Shown here in pieces: positions 8,293 through 15,855 of a stretch of 64,000 bases of DNA. The notes under the pieces were generated by a model. The model saw only the letters and a program-made list of their open reading frames with translations. It was not told the origin of the DNA and ran no database searches. The stretch covers positions 1,626,503 through 1,690,502 of the forward strand of contig NZ_JACHMN010000002.1 of the NCBI RefSeq assembly GCF_014204945.1. The letters are read 5' to 3'. Position numbers and translations under genes: made by a program. Position 1 is the stretch's first letter. Each line of letters begins with the position of its first letter. Origin of the DNA: Allocatelliglobosispora scoriae (GTDB lineage: Bacteria > Actinomycetota > Actinomycetes > Mycobacteriales > Micromonosporaceae).

Positions 8293-10164
8293 ATGGACAC
8301 CATGCTGACCCGTCCGGATCTCCGTAATGTCGCGATCGTCGCGCATGTCGACCACGGCAAGACGACGCTCGTCGACGCCATGCTCAAACAGGGTGGTGGC
8401 TTCCACGCGCGCGGGGAGATGGCCGACCGGGTCATGGACTCCGGTGACCTCGAACGCGAGAAGGGCATCACCATTCTCGCCAAGAACACCGCCGTGCACT
8501 ACGCACCGGCCGTGGGCGAACCGATCACCATCAACATCATCGACACTCCCGGCCACGCCGACTTCGGCGGTGAGGTCGAGCGCGGCCTGACCATGGTCGA
8601 CGGCGTCGTGCTCCTCGTCGACGCGTCCGAGGGCCCGCTGCCGCAGACCCGCTTCGTGCTGCGCAAGGCGCTCAAGGCCCGCCTCCCGATCATTCTGGTG
8701 ATCAACAAGGTGGACCGCCCCGACGCGCGCATCAAGGAGGTCGTCGACGAGACCTACGAGCTCTTCCTCGACCTCGACGCCGACGAGCACCAGATCGAGT
8801 TCCCGATCGTCTACGCCTGCGCCCGCGACGGCATCGCCTCGCTGAAGCAGCCCGAGGACGGCAAGGTCCCCGACGACTCCGACTCGCTGCAGCCGCTCTT
8901 CCAGACGCTGCTCGACTCGATCCCGGCACCGACCTACACCGAGGACGCGCCGCTGCAGGCGCACGTCACCAACCTCGACGCCTCGCCGTTCCTCGGCCGG
9001 CTGGCGCTGTGCCGGGTCCGCGAGGGCGTCATCCGCAAGGGCCAGACCGTCATGTGGTGCAAGACCGACGGCACCCAGTCCCGCGTCCGCATCTCGGAAC
9101 TGCTCATGACCGACGGCCTGGAGCGCAAGTCCGCCGACCAGGCGGGTCCCGGTGACATCATCGCCGTGGCCGGCATCCCGGAGATCATGATCGGTGAGAC
9201 GCTCGCCGACGCGGAGAACCCGATCCCGCTGCCGCTGATCACGGTCGACGAGCCGGCGATCTCGATGACGATCGGCACCAACACCTCGCCGCTCGTCGGC
9301 CGGGTCAAGGGCTCCAAGGTCACCGCGCGCATGGTCAAGGACCGCCTCGACAAGGAGCTCATCGGCAACGTGTCGCTGCGGGTGCTCCCGACCGAGCGCC
9401 CCGACGCGTGGGAGGTGCAGGGCCGTGGCGAGCTGGCGCTGGCCATCCTCGTCGAGCAGATGCGCCGCGAGTCCTACGAGCTGACCGTCGGCAAGCCTCA
9501 GGTCGTCACCAAAGAGGTCAACGGCAAGGTCCACGAGCCGGTCGAGCGCCTGACGATCGACTGCCCCGAGGAGTACCTCGGCGCGATCACGCAGCTCCTC
9601 GCGACCCGCAAGGGCCGGATGGAGCAGCTCGTCAACCACGGCACCGGCTGGATCCGGATGGAGTGGCTGGTCCCGGCCCGCGGCCTGATCGGCTTCCGGA
9701 CCGAGTTCCTCACCGACACCCGCGGCACCGGCATCCTGCACCACGTCTTCGAGAAGTACGAGCCGTGGTTCGGCGAGCTGCGTACCCGTAACAACGGATC
9801 GCTCGTCGCGGACCGGCAGGGCGTGGTCACCGCCTTCGCGATGATCAACATTCAGGAGCGCGGCTCGCTCTTCGTCGAGCCCACCACCGAGGTCTATGAG
9901 GGCATGGTCGTCGGCGAGAACTCTCGCGCCGACGACATGGATGTCAACATCACCAAGGAGAAGAAGCTCACGAACATGCGGGCCGCCTCCAGCGACACCA
10001 CGGAGAACCTGATCCCGGCGCGGAAGCTGACGCTGGAGCAGTGCCTGGAGTTCTGTCGCGAGGACGAGTGCGTCGAGGTCACTCCGGTGGCCGTGCGGAT
10101 CCGCAAGGTCGTGCTCGACCAGACTCAGCGTGGTCGGGCTGCTGCTCGGCGCAAGCACCAGTAG
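8293..10164 (+). CDS. typA: Ribosome-associated GTPase TypA/BipA
   Basis: 623 residues, normal length. The GTPase domain shows the P-loop AHVDHGKTT (about 17-25), [14 protein letters not shown] (switch II) and [12 protein letters not shown]-like domains II, III and V follow, and then the BipA-specific C-terminal domain. TypA binds the 70S ribosome at the factor site and supports 50S assembly and stress growth. ATG 8293 is used; ATG 8302 is a nearby alternative ([17 protein letters not shown]). It is single and divergent from the cell-wall hydrolase gene. An imperfect hairpin and a longer dispersed inverted repeat lie downstream. Confidence 0.95.
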   Translation: MDTMLTRPDLRNVAIVAHVDHGKTTLVDAMLKQGGGFHARGEMADRVMDSGDLEREKGITILAKNTAVHYAPAVGEPITINIIDTPGHADFGGEVERGLTMVDGVVLLVDASEGPLPQTRFVLRKALKARLPIILVINKVDRPDARIKEVVDETYELFLDLDADEHQIEFPIVYACARDGIASLKQPEDGKVPDDSDSLQPLFQTLLDSIPAPTYTEDAPLQAHVTNLDASPFLGRLALCRVREGVIRKGQTVMWCKTDGTQSRVRISELLMTDGLERKSADQAGPGDIIAVAGIPEIMIGETLADAENPIPLPLITVDEPAISMTIGTNTSPLVGRVKGSKVTARMVKDRLDKELIGNVSLRVLPTERPDAWEVQGRGELALAILVEQMRRESYELTVGKPQVVTKEVNGKVHEPVERLTIDCPEEYLGAITQLLATRKGRMEQLVNHGTGWIRMEWLVPARGLIGFRTEFLTDTRGTGILHHVFEKYEPWFGELRTRNNGSLVADRQGVVTAFAMINIQERGSLFVEPTTEVYEGMVVGENSRADDMDVNITKEKKLTNMRAASSDTTENLIPARKLTLEQCLEFCREDECVEVTPVAVRIRKVVLDQTQRGRAAARRKHQ

Positions 10165-10168
10165 TTGC

Positions 10169-10253
10169 GCCGGTGGTTTCCTGGGCCTGATCGGCCCGCT
10201 CCGGGCAGTCGAGCTTGACCCCGACGCGGGTCGAGCCGGCTCAGGAAACCGGC
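10169..10253 (+). terminator. Imperfect hairpin after typA
   Basis: GCCGGTGGTTTCCTGGGCC starts 5 bases after the typA stop and can pair with GGCTCAGGAAACCGGC at 10238-10253, with a three-base bulge and about 50 bases between. It could end typA transcription. No T-run follows, so the call is tentative. The rest of the 378-base gap up to 10542 holds the family B inverted repeat and otherwise nothing I can name. Confidence 0.4.
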
Positions 10254-10345
10254 ACGGTAGTTCTCGCGGTGGCACTTTGGGGAATCGGGTGTGATCAGCT
10301 TGCTGGTCGCGTCTGGTTCCCCGTTTTCGCGCCCCTCCTCGCGGT

Positions 10346-10426
10346 GCAAGATCGTGCTGTTTCCCGGAAGTAGTCCCCTCGAAGCGTGTCCGTAGGGGTC
10401 ACTTCCGGGAAGTAGCGCGATCTTGC
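10346..10426. repeat. Intergenic inverted repeat, family B (copy 1)
   Basis: An 81-base imperfect inverted repeat. The outer arms read GCAAGATCGTGCTGTTTCCC and its near complement ending CGCGATCTTGC. The inner part has CCGGAAGTAGTCCCCT facing AGGGGTCACTTCCGGG. Closely similar sequence occurs at 56145-56222 and, more distantly, at 20150-20222. It lies between typA and the serine hydrolase gene, both on the plus strand. It may act as a terminator and looks like a dispersed repeat. Confidence 0.75.
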
Positions 10427-10542
10427 ATGGCGGTAGGGGTAGTTTCACCACCACCACCCACCCGATCGCGGCGCGAGCAAACTGCGCCCCAGGAGCAGTG
10501 CGAGGCACGCATACGAGCACGAAGCGGGGTAGCCTCCCGGGC

Positions 10543-11361
10543 ATGCCTGGACCACTACCGCCCGCGCTGCACGCGATCGATCTGGACTCGATTGATGGGA
10601 CTGTTTCGATCTGGCTGGGCCCGGTCGGCGGCCCACCGGTCTTCACGCGGGATGCCGAGGTCACGCACTACGCGGCCAGCACGATGAAGGTCGCGGTGCT
10701 GGTCGCGCTTCATCGGGCCGCCGAGCGCGGCGACCTGGCTCTCGACGACGAGATCGTGGTGGATAACGAGTTCGTCTCGGTGTTGCCGGGGGCGGGGCCC
10801 TTCTCGATCGATCCGACCGATGACAACGACGAGCAGGTCACCGGGCGGATGGGCGAGACGGCGACGCTGGGGTGGCTGGGCGAGCGCATGATCGTGCGTT
10901 CCAGCAATCTCGCGACGAACCTGCTGATCGGGGTGCTCGGCACCGATGCGGTCAACGCGGTCTGGCGCGATGTCGGCGCCCGGCACAGCCGGACCGATCG
11001 GGGCATCGAGGATGTCAGGGCCCGCGAGACGGGCGTCACCAACCTCGTCACCGCCGCTGATCTGGCCGCTCTGCTCTCGGCGATCGCCGACGGCACTGCG
11101 GCGAGCCCGGCGAGTTGCGCGGCGATCCTGGGGATCCTGGAGGCCCAGGAGTACCGCGAGGACATTCCGGCCGGGCTGCCACCGGGGACCAGGGTCGCCT
11201 GCAAGAACGGCTGGGTGCCGAATATCCGCCACGGCGCGGCGGTGATCTATCCGGTGCACTCACCGGCGTACATCCTGGTGGTCTGCACGACGACGACGCT
11301 GGAGGAATCGGCGGGCGCCGATCTGGTCGCGCGGATTGCCGCCGCGACCTTCCCCGAGTAG
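10543..11361 (+). CDS. Class A beta-lactamase-fold serine hydrolase
   Basis: 272 residues from ATG 10543. The beta-lactamase/DD-peptidase fold shows SxxK as STMK (Ser46-Lys49), an SxN element in RSSNLATNLL (about residue 125), and K-N-G in place of K-T-G (about 222, CKNGWVPNIRHGAAVIY). No signal peptide is evident, so the protein is probably cytoplasmic, unlike true secreted beta-lactamases. Its neighbours on the same strand are a dipeptide epimerase and an NlpC/P60 peptidase, which suggests action on murein-derived peptides rather than on antibiotics. The epimerase start lies only 11 bases past this stop, so an operon is likely. Confidence 0.8.
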   Translation: MPGPLPPALHAIDLDSIDGTVSIWLGPVGGPPVFTRDAEVTHYAASTMKVAVLVALHRAAERGDLALDDEIVVDNEFVSVLPGAGPFSIDPTDDNDEQVTGRMGETATLGWLGERMIVRSSNLATNLLIGVLGTDAVNAVWRDVGARHSRTDRGIEDVRARETGVTNLVTAADLAALLSAIADGTAASPASCAAILGILEAQEYREDIPAGLPPGTRVACKNGWVPNIRHGAAVIYPVHSPAYILVVCTTTTLEESAGADLVARIAAATFPE

Positions 11362-11372
11362 CGTCACCCTCC

Positions 11373-12452
11373 GTGTCGATCATCGCCGTGAGGACGCACC
11401 GGATCTCGGTGCCCCTGCATACACCTTTCGTGACGGCGCTGCGGCGCGCGACCAGCGCCGAGAGCCTCATCGTCGAGATCATCGATGACGAGGGCCACTC
11501 GGGTTACGGCGAGGCGCCCCAGGTCTGGCAGGTCACCGGCGACTCGATCGCCGGATCACAGTCCTGTGTGGACTCCATGCTCGGCCCGCTGCTGGTCGGC
11601 CGCGACCCCGACGACCTGCTCGCGCGCTGCCGCGAGGTCGCGCGGGCGGTCGCCGAGAACCACTCGGCCAAGGGGGCGGTCGACGTCGCGCTGCACGACC
11701 TGGCCGCGCGCCGCAACAACCTCTCGCTGGTACGCGCACTCGGCGGCAACGCCACCACCGTCCCCACCGACGTGACCCTCGCCGCCGGTGAGCCCACGGA
11801 GGTCGAGGCCGCCACCCGGGCCCGCGTCGGCGAGGGCTTCACGGTCCTGAAGCTCAAGGTGGGCGCCGACGCCGCCGGAGACCTCGCCCGGATCCGGGCC
11901 TGCCGCGACGCCGCCGGACCGGAGGTGCGGATCCGGCTCGACGCCAACCAGGGCTGGACGGCCCGGGAGGCGGTCCGGATCATCCGGGGCGTCGAGGAGG
12001 CCGACCTCGGCGTCGAGTTCGTCGAGCAGCCCGTCCCCCGGTGGGACCTGGACGGCCTCGCCTGGGTCTCCCAGCGCGTCGACACCCCGATCATGGCCGA
12101 CGAGTCGGTCTTCAACGTCCGCGACCTCACCGAGGTGATCCGGCGCGGTGCCGCCGACCTGGTCAACGTCAAGCTCGCCAAGTGCGGCGGGCTCACCGCG
12201 GCCCGCACCATGATCGAGCTTGCCCGCGCGCACGGGCTCGGCGTCATCGTCGGCTCGATGATGGAGTCCCACGTCGGTCTGGGTGCCGCCGCGGCCCTCG
12301 TCGCCGCTCACGGCACCACCGCGGTGAGCGACCTCGACGCCGCCTGGTGGCTCGCGCAGAGCCCGGTCGACGGGGGCATCACCTACGCCGGGAGCACGAT
12401 CACCCTGCCCACCGGACCCGGCCTCGGACTCACCCTGCGGGAGACGGCATGA
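11373..12452 (+). CDS. Dipeptide epimerase (L-Ala-D/L-Glu epimerase type, enolase superfamily)
   Basis: 359 residues from GTG 11373. Member of the muconate-lactonising subgroup of the enolase superfamily. It has the KxK motif (Lys160/Lys162 in LKLKVG), metal ligands Asp190 (RLDANQGW), Glu218 (EFVEQP) and Asp243 (MADES), and the second catalytic lysine Lys270 (KLAKCGG). These residues support 1,1-proton-transfer epimerisation of dipeptides such as L-Ala-D-Glu from cell-wall turnover. The stop overlaps the start of the NlpC/P60 gene (ATGA), indicating translational coupling. The pair resembles ykfB-ykfC of Bacillus. Exact dipeptide specificity is inferred. Confidence 0.85.
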   Translation: MSIIAVRTHRISVPLHTPFVTALRRATSAESLIVEIIDDEGHSGYGEAPQVWQVTGDSIAGSQSCVDSMLGPLLVGRDPDDLLARCREVARAVAENHSAKGAVDVALHDLAARRNNLSLVRALGGNATTVPTDVTLAAGEPTEVEAATRARVGEGFTVLKLKVGADAAGDLARIRACRDAAGPEVRIRLDANQGWTAREAVRIIRGVEEADLGVEFVEQPVPRWDLDGLAWVSQRVDTPIMADESVFNVRDLTEVIRRGAADLVNVKLAKCGGLTAARTMIELARAHGLGVIVGSMMESHVGLGAAAALVAAHGTTAVSDLDAAWWLAQSPVDGGITYAGSTITLPTGPGLGLTLRETA

Positions 12453-13399
12453 GAGCCACCGTACGAGTAGCCGTGGCGACGCTGTGGCGCGAACCCCACG
12501 ACGACCCGGCAGACGTTCTGATGCTCGGTGAGACCACCGACATCCGTGGCTGGTGCGCCCAGCTCCCCCGGGAACGGCGGATGGATCAGGACTCCGTGCT
12601 CGGCCAGCTCCTGCTCGGCGAGCAGGTGGTGATCGACTCCGAGCGCGACGGCTGGGCCCACGTCGTCGTCACCGGCCAGCCGTCCCGGTTCGACCCGCGC
12701 GGCTACCCCGGCTGGCTGCCCCGGCACCAGCTCACCGAGGCGTCCGACGAGACCGAGGACCTGCTCGTCGCGGCGACGGCGACCACGCTGCGCGACGCGC
12801 CCGACGGCGATCTGGTGCTGCGCGGGGTGGTCCTCGGTACGCGGTTGCGCACGATCACGCTGCCCGGGCGGCGGCACCTCGCCGACGAGGGCGACGACGA
12901 TCGCGACGGTGACGGCGACACGCTGGGCGACGAGTGGTGGGCGGTGGGCGTACCCGGCGAGGTTGAGCCTTTGTGGGGCCGCGCGCTGGACCTGACCCCC
13001 GTGCCGCAGCGGCAGCCGGCGGCGCGTGACGTGCTGATGACCGCGACCCGGCTGCGGGACACGCCCTATGTCTGGGGTGGCATGACGCCCTTCGGGATCG
13101 ACTGCTCCGGGCTGGTGCACCTGTCGTGGCGGCGGCACGGTGTCGTGCTGCCCCGCGACGCCTGCGACCAGGCGCTCGCCACGACGCCGGTGGAGTTCGG
13201 CGAGGAGCGCCCCGGCGACCTCTACTTCTTCGCCCGGCCCGGCGAGCCCGTGCACCACGTCGGCATCGTCGCGGCGGCACCTCGCAACGGCAAGCGGGTG
13301 ATGCTGCACGCCTCGTCCTCGGTCGGCCACGTGGTGATCGAGGAGCTGACGGGCGACCGCTTCGCCGACCTCGTCAGCGCCGCCCGCGTCCCGCTGTAG
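12449..13399 (+). CDS. NlpC/P60 peptidase, YkfC-like (gamma-D-glutamyl-amino acid endopeptidase)
   Basis: 316 residues. N-terminal SH3-like regions (about 1-180) precede an NlpC/P60 domain with Cys219 (GIDCSGLVHLSW), His270 (PVHHVGIV) and His287 (VMLHAS) as the catalytic triad. There is no signal peptide, as in the Bacillus YkfC protein that trims murein tripeptides inside the cell. The four-base overlap with the epimerase gene supports a shared pathway: cleavage to L-Ala-gamma-D-Glu, then epimerisation. A very acidic stretch (about 146-161, DEGDDDRDGDGDTLGD) interrupts the SH3 region. Function is inferred from family plus context. Confidence 0.85.
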   Translation: MRATVRVAVATLWREPHDDPADVLMLGETTDIRGWCAQLPRERRMDQDSVLGQLLLGEQVVIDSERDGWAHVVVTGQPSRFDPRGYPGWLPRHQLTEASDETEDLLVAATATTLRDAPDGDLVLRGVVLGTRLRTITLPGRRHLADEGDDDRDGDGDTLGDEWWAVGVPGEVEPLWGRALDLTPVPQRQPAARDVLMTATRLRDTPYVWGGMTPFGIDCSGLVHLSWRRHGVVLPRDACDQALATTPVEFGEERPGDLYFFARPGEPVHHVGIVAAAPRNGKRVMLHASSSVGHVVIEELTGDRFADLVSAARVPL

Positions 13400-13467
13400 C
13401 CACGCCGCCGACCGCGCTCACGCCGCACGCCGGAGCACGCCGCCCCGGGTCACGCCGCACCCCCGGT

Positions 13468-13529
13468 CACGTTTTGCAGCAAAGCGTGGCCATATCGCCG
13501 CGCGAGGCCACGGTTTGCTGCAAAACGTG
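13468..13529. repeat. Convergent-junction inverted repeat, family A (copy 1)
   Basis: 24-base arms with one mismatch (13468-13491 and 13506-13529) around a 14-base spacer. The arm starts CACGTTTTGCAGCAAAG. It sits between the NlpC/P60 gene (plus) and terC (minus) and ends just outside the terC stop. The same element with the same spacer length is at 19965-20026. It is a likely bidirectional terminator. Confidence 0.8.
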
Positions 13530-13531
13530 GC

Positions 13532-14530
13532 TCAGGCGCTGCGGGGCGACGAGATCTTGCGGTCGCGGGACGACTTGACCAGGCTCGCGATCGTCGCGAT
13601 CACCAGCGTCCCGATGATCACCGTGAGGGAGAGCCAGATCGGGATGTGCGGGGCCCAGCCGACCGGCTCGCCGCCGTTGATGAACGGCAGATTGTTGGTC
13701 GCGAGCGCTTCGAGGACCAGCTTCACGCCGATGAAGGCGAGCACCGCGGCGAGGCCGACGGAGAGGTAGACCAGCCGGCTGAGCAGGCCGCCGAGCAGGA
13801 AGTAGAGCTGGCGCAGACCCATCAGCGCGAAGACGTTGGCCGTGAAGACCAGGTAGGGCTCCTTGGTGAGCCCGAAGATCGCCGGGATGGAGTCGAGCGC
13901 GAAGATCAGGTCGGTCGTGCCGATCGCGAGGAAGACGATGAGCATCGGCGTGAAGAGCCGCTTGCCGTTCTTCGCCACGATGGTGATCTTCGACCCGTCG
14001 TACTTGTCCGTCAGAGGTAGGACGCGACGTGCCCACCGGATCATGACGTTTTCCTTGAAGTCGTCCGGGTCGTCCTCACCGTGCTGGAGCAGGGTGTAGG
14101 CCGTGTAGACGAGGAAGGCACCGAAGATGTAGAAGACCCAGGAGAACTGCTGGACGACCGCGGCACCGGCGGCGATGAACGCGCCACGCAGGACCAGCGC
14201 TATCACGATGCCGATGAGCAGCACCTTCTGCTGGTACTGCCGGGGGACGGCGAACCGGCCCATGATGATCACGAAGACGAAGAGGTTGTCGATGGAGAGG
14301 CTGTATTCCGTGAGCCAGCCGGCGAAGAACTCGCCACCGTAGGTGCCACCGTGCTTGCCGTAGACGTAGACCCCGAACGCGACGGCCAGCGCAACATAGA
14401 AGAGGACCCAGAGGGTCGATTCCTTCATGGAGGGCTCGTGCGGCCGTCGCGCCACGATGACGAAGTCGATGAGCAACAGCACCATGAGGCCGACGAGGGT
14501 GACGCCCCACTCAAGGCTGGACACGTTCAT
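13532..14530 (-). CDS. TerC/Alx-family membrane protein, probable manganese exporter
   Basis: 332 residues with about nine membrane helices. Two family signatures are present: SIDNLFVFVIIMGRF (about 79) and LIFALDSIPAIFGLT (about 208), whose acidic residues are thought to bind metal. TerC proteins export Mn2+ and in some bacteria help metallate exported enzymes. The leader carries a yybP-ykoY manganese riboswitch that masks or frees GGAGGG 7 bases before ATG 14530, so expression should rise with manganese. The gene is monocistronic and ends at a family A inverted repeat. Confidence 0.9.
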   Translation of the reverse strand: MNVSSLEWGVTLVGLMVLLLIDFVIVARRPHEPSMKESTLWVLFYVALAVAFGVYVYGKHGGTYGGEFFAGWLTEYSLSIDNLFVFVIIMGRFAVPRQYQQKVLLIGIVIALVLRGAFIAAGAAVVQQFSWVFYIFGAFLVYTAYTLLQHGEDDPDDFKENVMIRWARRVLPLTDKYDGSKITIVAKNGKRLFTPMLIVFLAIGTTDLIFALDSIPAIFGLTKEPYLVFTANVFALMGLRQLYFLLGGLLSRLVYLSVGLAAVLAFIGVKLVLEALATNNLPFINGGEPVGWAPHIPIWLSLTVIIGTLVIATIASLVKSSRDRKISSPRSA

Positions 14531-14537
14531 AAATTAA

Positions 14538-14664
14538 CCCTCCGGTAGGCAGCGCAAAACCACCGGAGGTCTCTTCTGCCACGGAAAATCCCGTGACCGA
14601 CGGAACCGGGCCTCTATGCGCAGGCCGTGCTGACGACTCCGCCGCGAGGGAATACTCCCCTCCC
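14538..14664 (-). promoter_or_regulatory. yybP-ykoY manganese riboswitch with translational expression platform
   Basis: Read on the minus strand, the leader has the family hallmarks in order: GGGGAGTATT (14660-14651), GTCGTCAGCACGG, CCGGTTCCGTCGGTCACGG and AGAGACCTCC (14574-14565). GGAGG at 14663-14659 can pair with CCTCC at 14569-14565 to close the aptamer. The same CCTCCGGT (14569-14562) can instead pair with ACCGGAGG (14546-14539), which contains the terC Shine-Dalgarno. The two pairings exclude each other, so Mn2+ binding should expose the ribosome site (ON switch). The family assignment comes from recalled consensus and needs a covariance search. Confidence 0.83.
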
Positions 14665-14740
14665 GATCGAACATTATTCTCCATGATGACCTACTCGGGT
14701 CCGCTTCCGGGGCTGAAATCGAGTGTGAAAAGATCCTCCA

Positions 14741-15067
14741 ATGGTTGTGGAAGTGGCTATTTTCGACATCGTCCCCGGTCAGGAGGACGACTTCGCGGCC
14801 GCCTATGAGCAGGGTCACCACGTTCTCGCCAGCACTCCGGGCTGCCACGGCGTGCGGATGACCCGGGGGATCGAGACCCCGACCCGGTTCATCCTCATCG
14901 TCGAGTGGGACTCGGTCCAGGCACACACGCAGAACTTCCGGGAGTCGGAGCGCTTCGGCGTCTGGCGCGGTCTGATCGGCCCCTACTTCGCCACGCCGCC
15001 GCTGATGGAGCACTTCATCGACGTGACCGCCGGGGCGCCGGTGGAGGAAGCCAGCCTTGGGCACTAG
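14741..15067 (+). CDS. Antibiotic biosynthesis monooxygenase (ABM) domain protein
   Basis: 108 residues. A single ferredoxin-like ABM domain spans most of the length: VVEVAIFDIVPGQEDDFAAA at the start and FILIVEWDSVQAHTQNFRES in the middle. Members are small dimeric enzymes or heme/quinol-binding proteins; the reaction here is unknown. The ATG has no strong Shine-Dalgarno. The stop lies inside the start of the alpha/beta hydrolase gene (11-base overlap), so the two are coupled. It diverges from terC across the riboswitch leader. Confidence 0.8.
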   Translation: MVVEVAIFDIVPGQEDDFAAAYEQGHHVLASTPGCHGVRMTRGIETPTRFILIVEWDSVQAHTQNFRESERFGVWRGLIGPYFATPPLMEHFIDVTAGAPVEEASLGH

Positions 15068-15809
15068 GCATGACCTGTTGCGCACCATCGACGGTGTGCT
15101 CATCTCCGCGAACCACCAGCCCGGCCCCACCGAACTCGCCCTGGTGATAGCGCACGGGTTCACCGGCTCCTGGCGCCGACCGGCGGTACGCAGAGCGGCC
15201 GACGTCTTCAACCGGGGCGCCGGCGTCATCAGCTTCGACTTCCGCGGGCACGGCCGCTCCGGCGGCTCCTCCACCGTCGGCGACCAGGAGATCCACGACC
15301 TGGAGGCGGCCGTCGCCTGGGCCCGCGAGCTGGGCTACAAGGAGATCGTCACGATCGGCTTCTCCATGGGCGCCTCCGTCGTCGTCCGGCACGCCGCGCT
15401 CGTCCGCGGGGTGGCCGCCGCCGTCGCGGTGAGCAGCCCGGCCCGGTGGTACTACCGGGGCACCACGCCGATGCGGCGGGTGCACTGGGTGATCGAACGC
15501 CGCCTGGGCCGCCTCCTCGGCAGGGTCGCCCTCCGGACGCGGATCTCCGGCCGGGGCTGGAACCCGGTGCCGGAGTCACCGACCGAGGTGGTCGCCCGGA
15601 TCGCGCCGACACCGCTGCTCGTGGTGCACGGCGACGCCGACACGTATTTCCCCGTGGAGCACGCTTACTCCCTCTTCGCCGCGGCCAACGACCCGCGCTC
15701 CATCTGGATCGAGCGGGAGTTCGGGCACGCCGAAAACGCGGCCACCGAAGAGCTCCTGGAGCGGATCGCCGACTGGATCGACCGGGCGGTCGGCATCACC
15801 CGACCGTGA
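15057..15809 (+). CDS. Alpha/beta-hydrolase-fold esterase or lipase
   Basis: 250 residues from TTG 15057, supported by GGAGG at 15043-15047. Alpha/beta hydrolase core: oxyanion segment AHGFTGSW (about 31), DFRGHGRSGG (about 61), nucleophile elbow GFSMGAS (about 102, Ser nucleophile), Asp in VVHGDADTYFP (about 195) and His in REFGHAENA. It probably hydrolyses an ester or a similar bond in the cytoplasm. It overlaps the ABM gene by 11 bases, so they are likely translated together. Substrate unknown. A strong 16-bp hairpin follows. Confidence 0.85.
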   Translation: MGTRHDLLRTIDGVLISANHQPGPTELALVIAHGFTGSWRRPAVRRAADVFNRGAGVISFDFRGHGRSGGSSTVGDQEIHDLEAAVAWARELGYKEIVTIGFSMGASVVVRHAALVRGVAAAVAVSSPARWYYRGTTPMRRVHWVIERRLGRLLGRVALRTRISGRGWNPVPESPTEVVARIAPTPLLVVHGDADTYFPVEHAYSLFAAANDPRSIWIEREFGHAENAATEELLERIADWIDRAVGITRP

Positions 15810-15849
15810 CATCCGCACCGGCCGCAGATCTGCGCGGCCGGTGCGGATG
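15810..15849. terminator. Bidirectional terminator between the hydrolase gene and uvrB
   Basis: Perfect 16-bp stem: CATCCGCACCGGCCGC at 15810-15825 pairs with its complement at 15834-15849 around an 8-base loop. It starts directly after the hydrolase stop and ends 6 bases from the uvrB stop, so it can serve both convergent genes. Confidence 0.8.
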
Positions 15850-15855
15850 CCGCCG

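Noticed and set aside
10543-11361. Antibiotic-resistance beta-lactamase
   Set aside because: SxxK is present, but there is no export signal, KTG is replaced by KNG, and neighbours point to murein-peptide metabolism.
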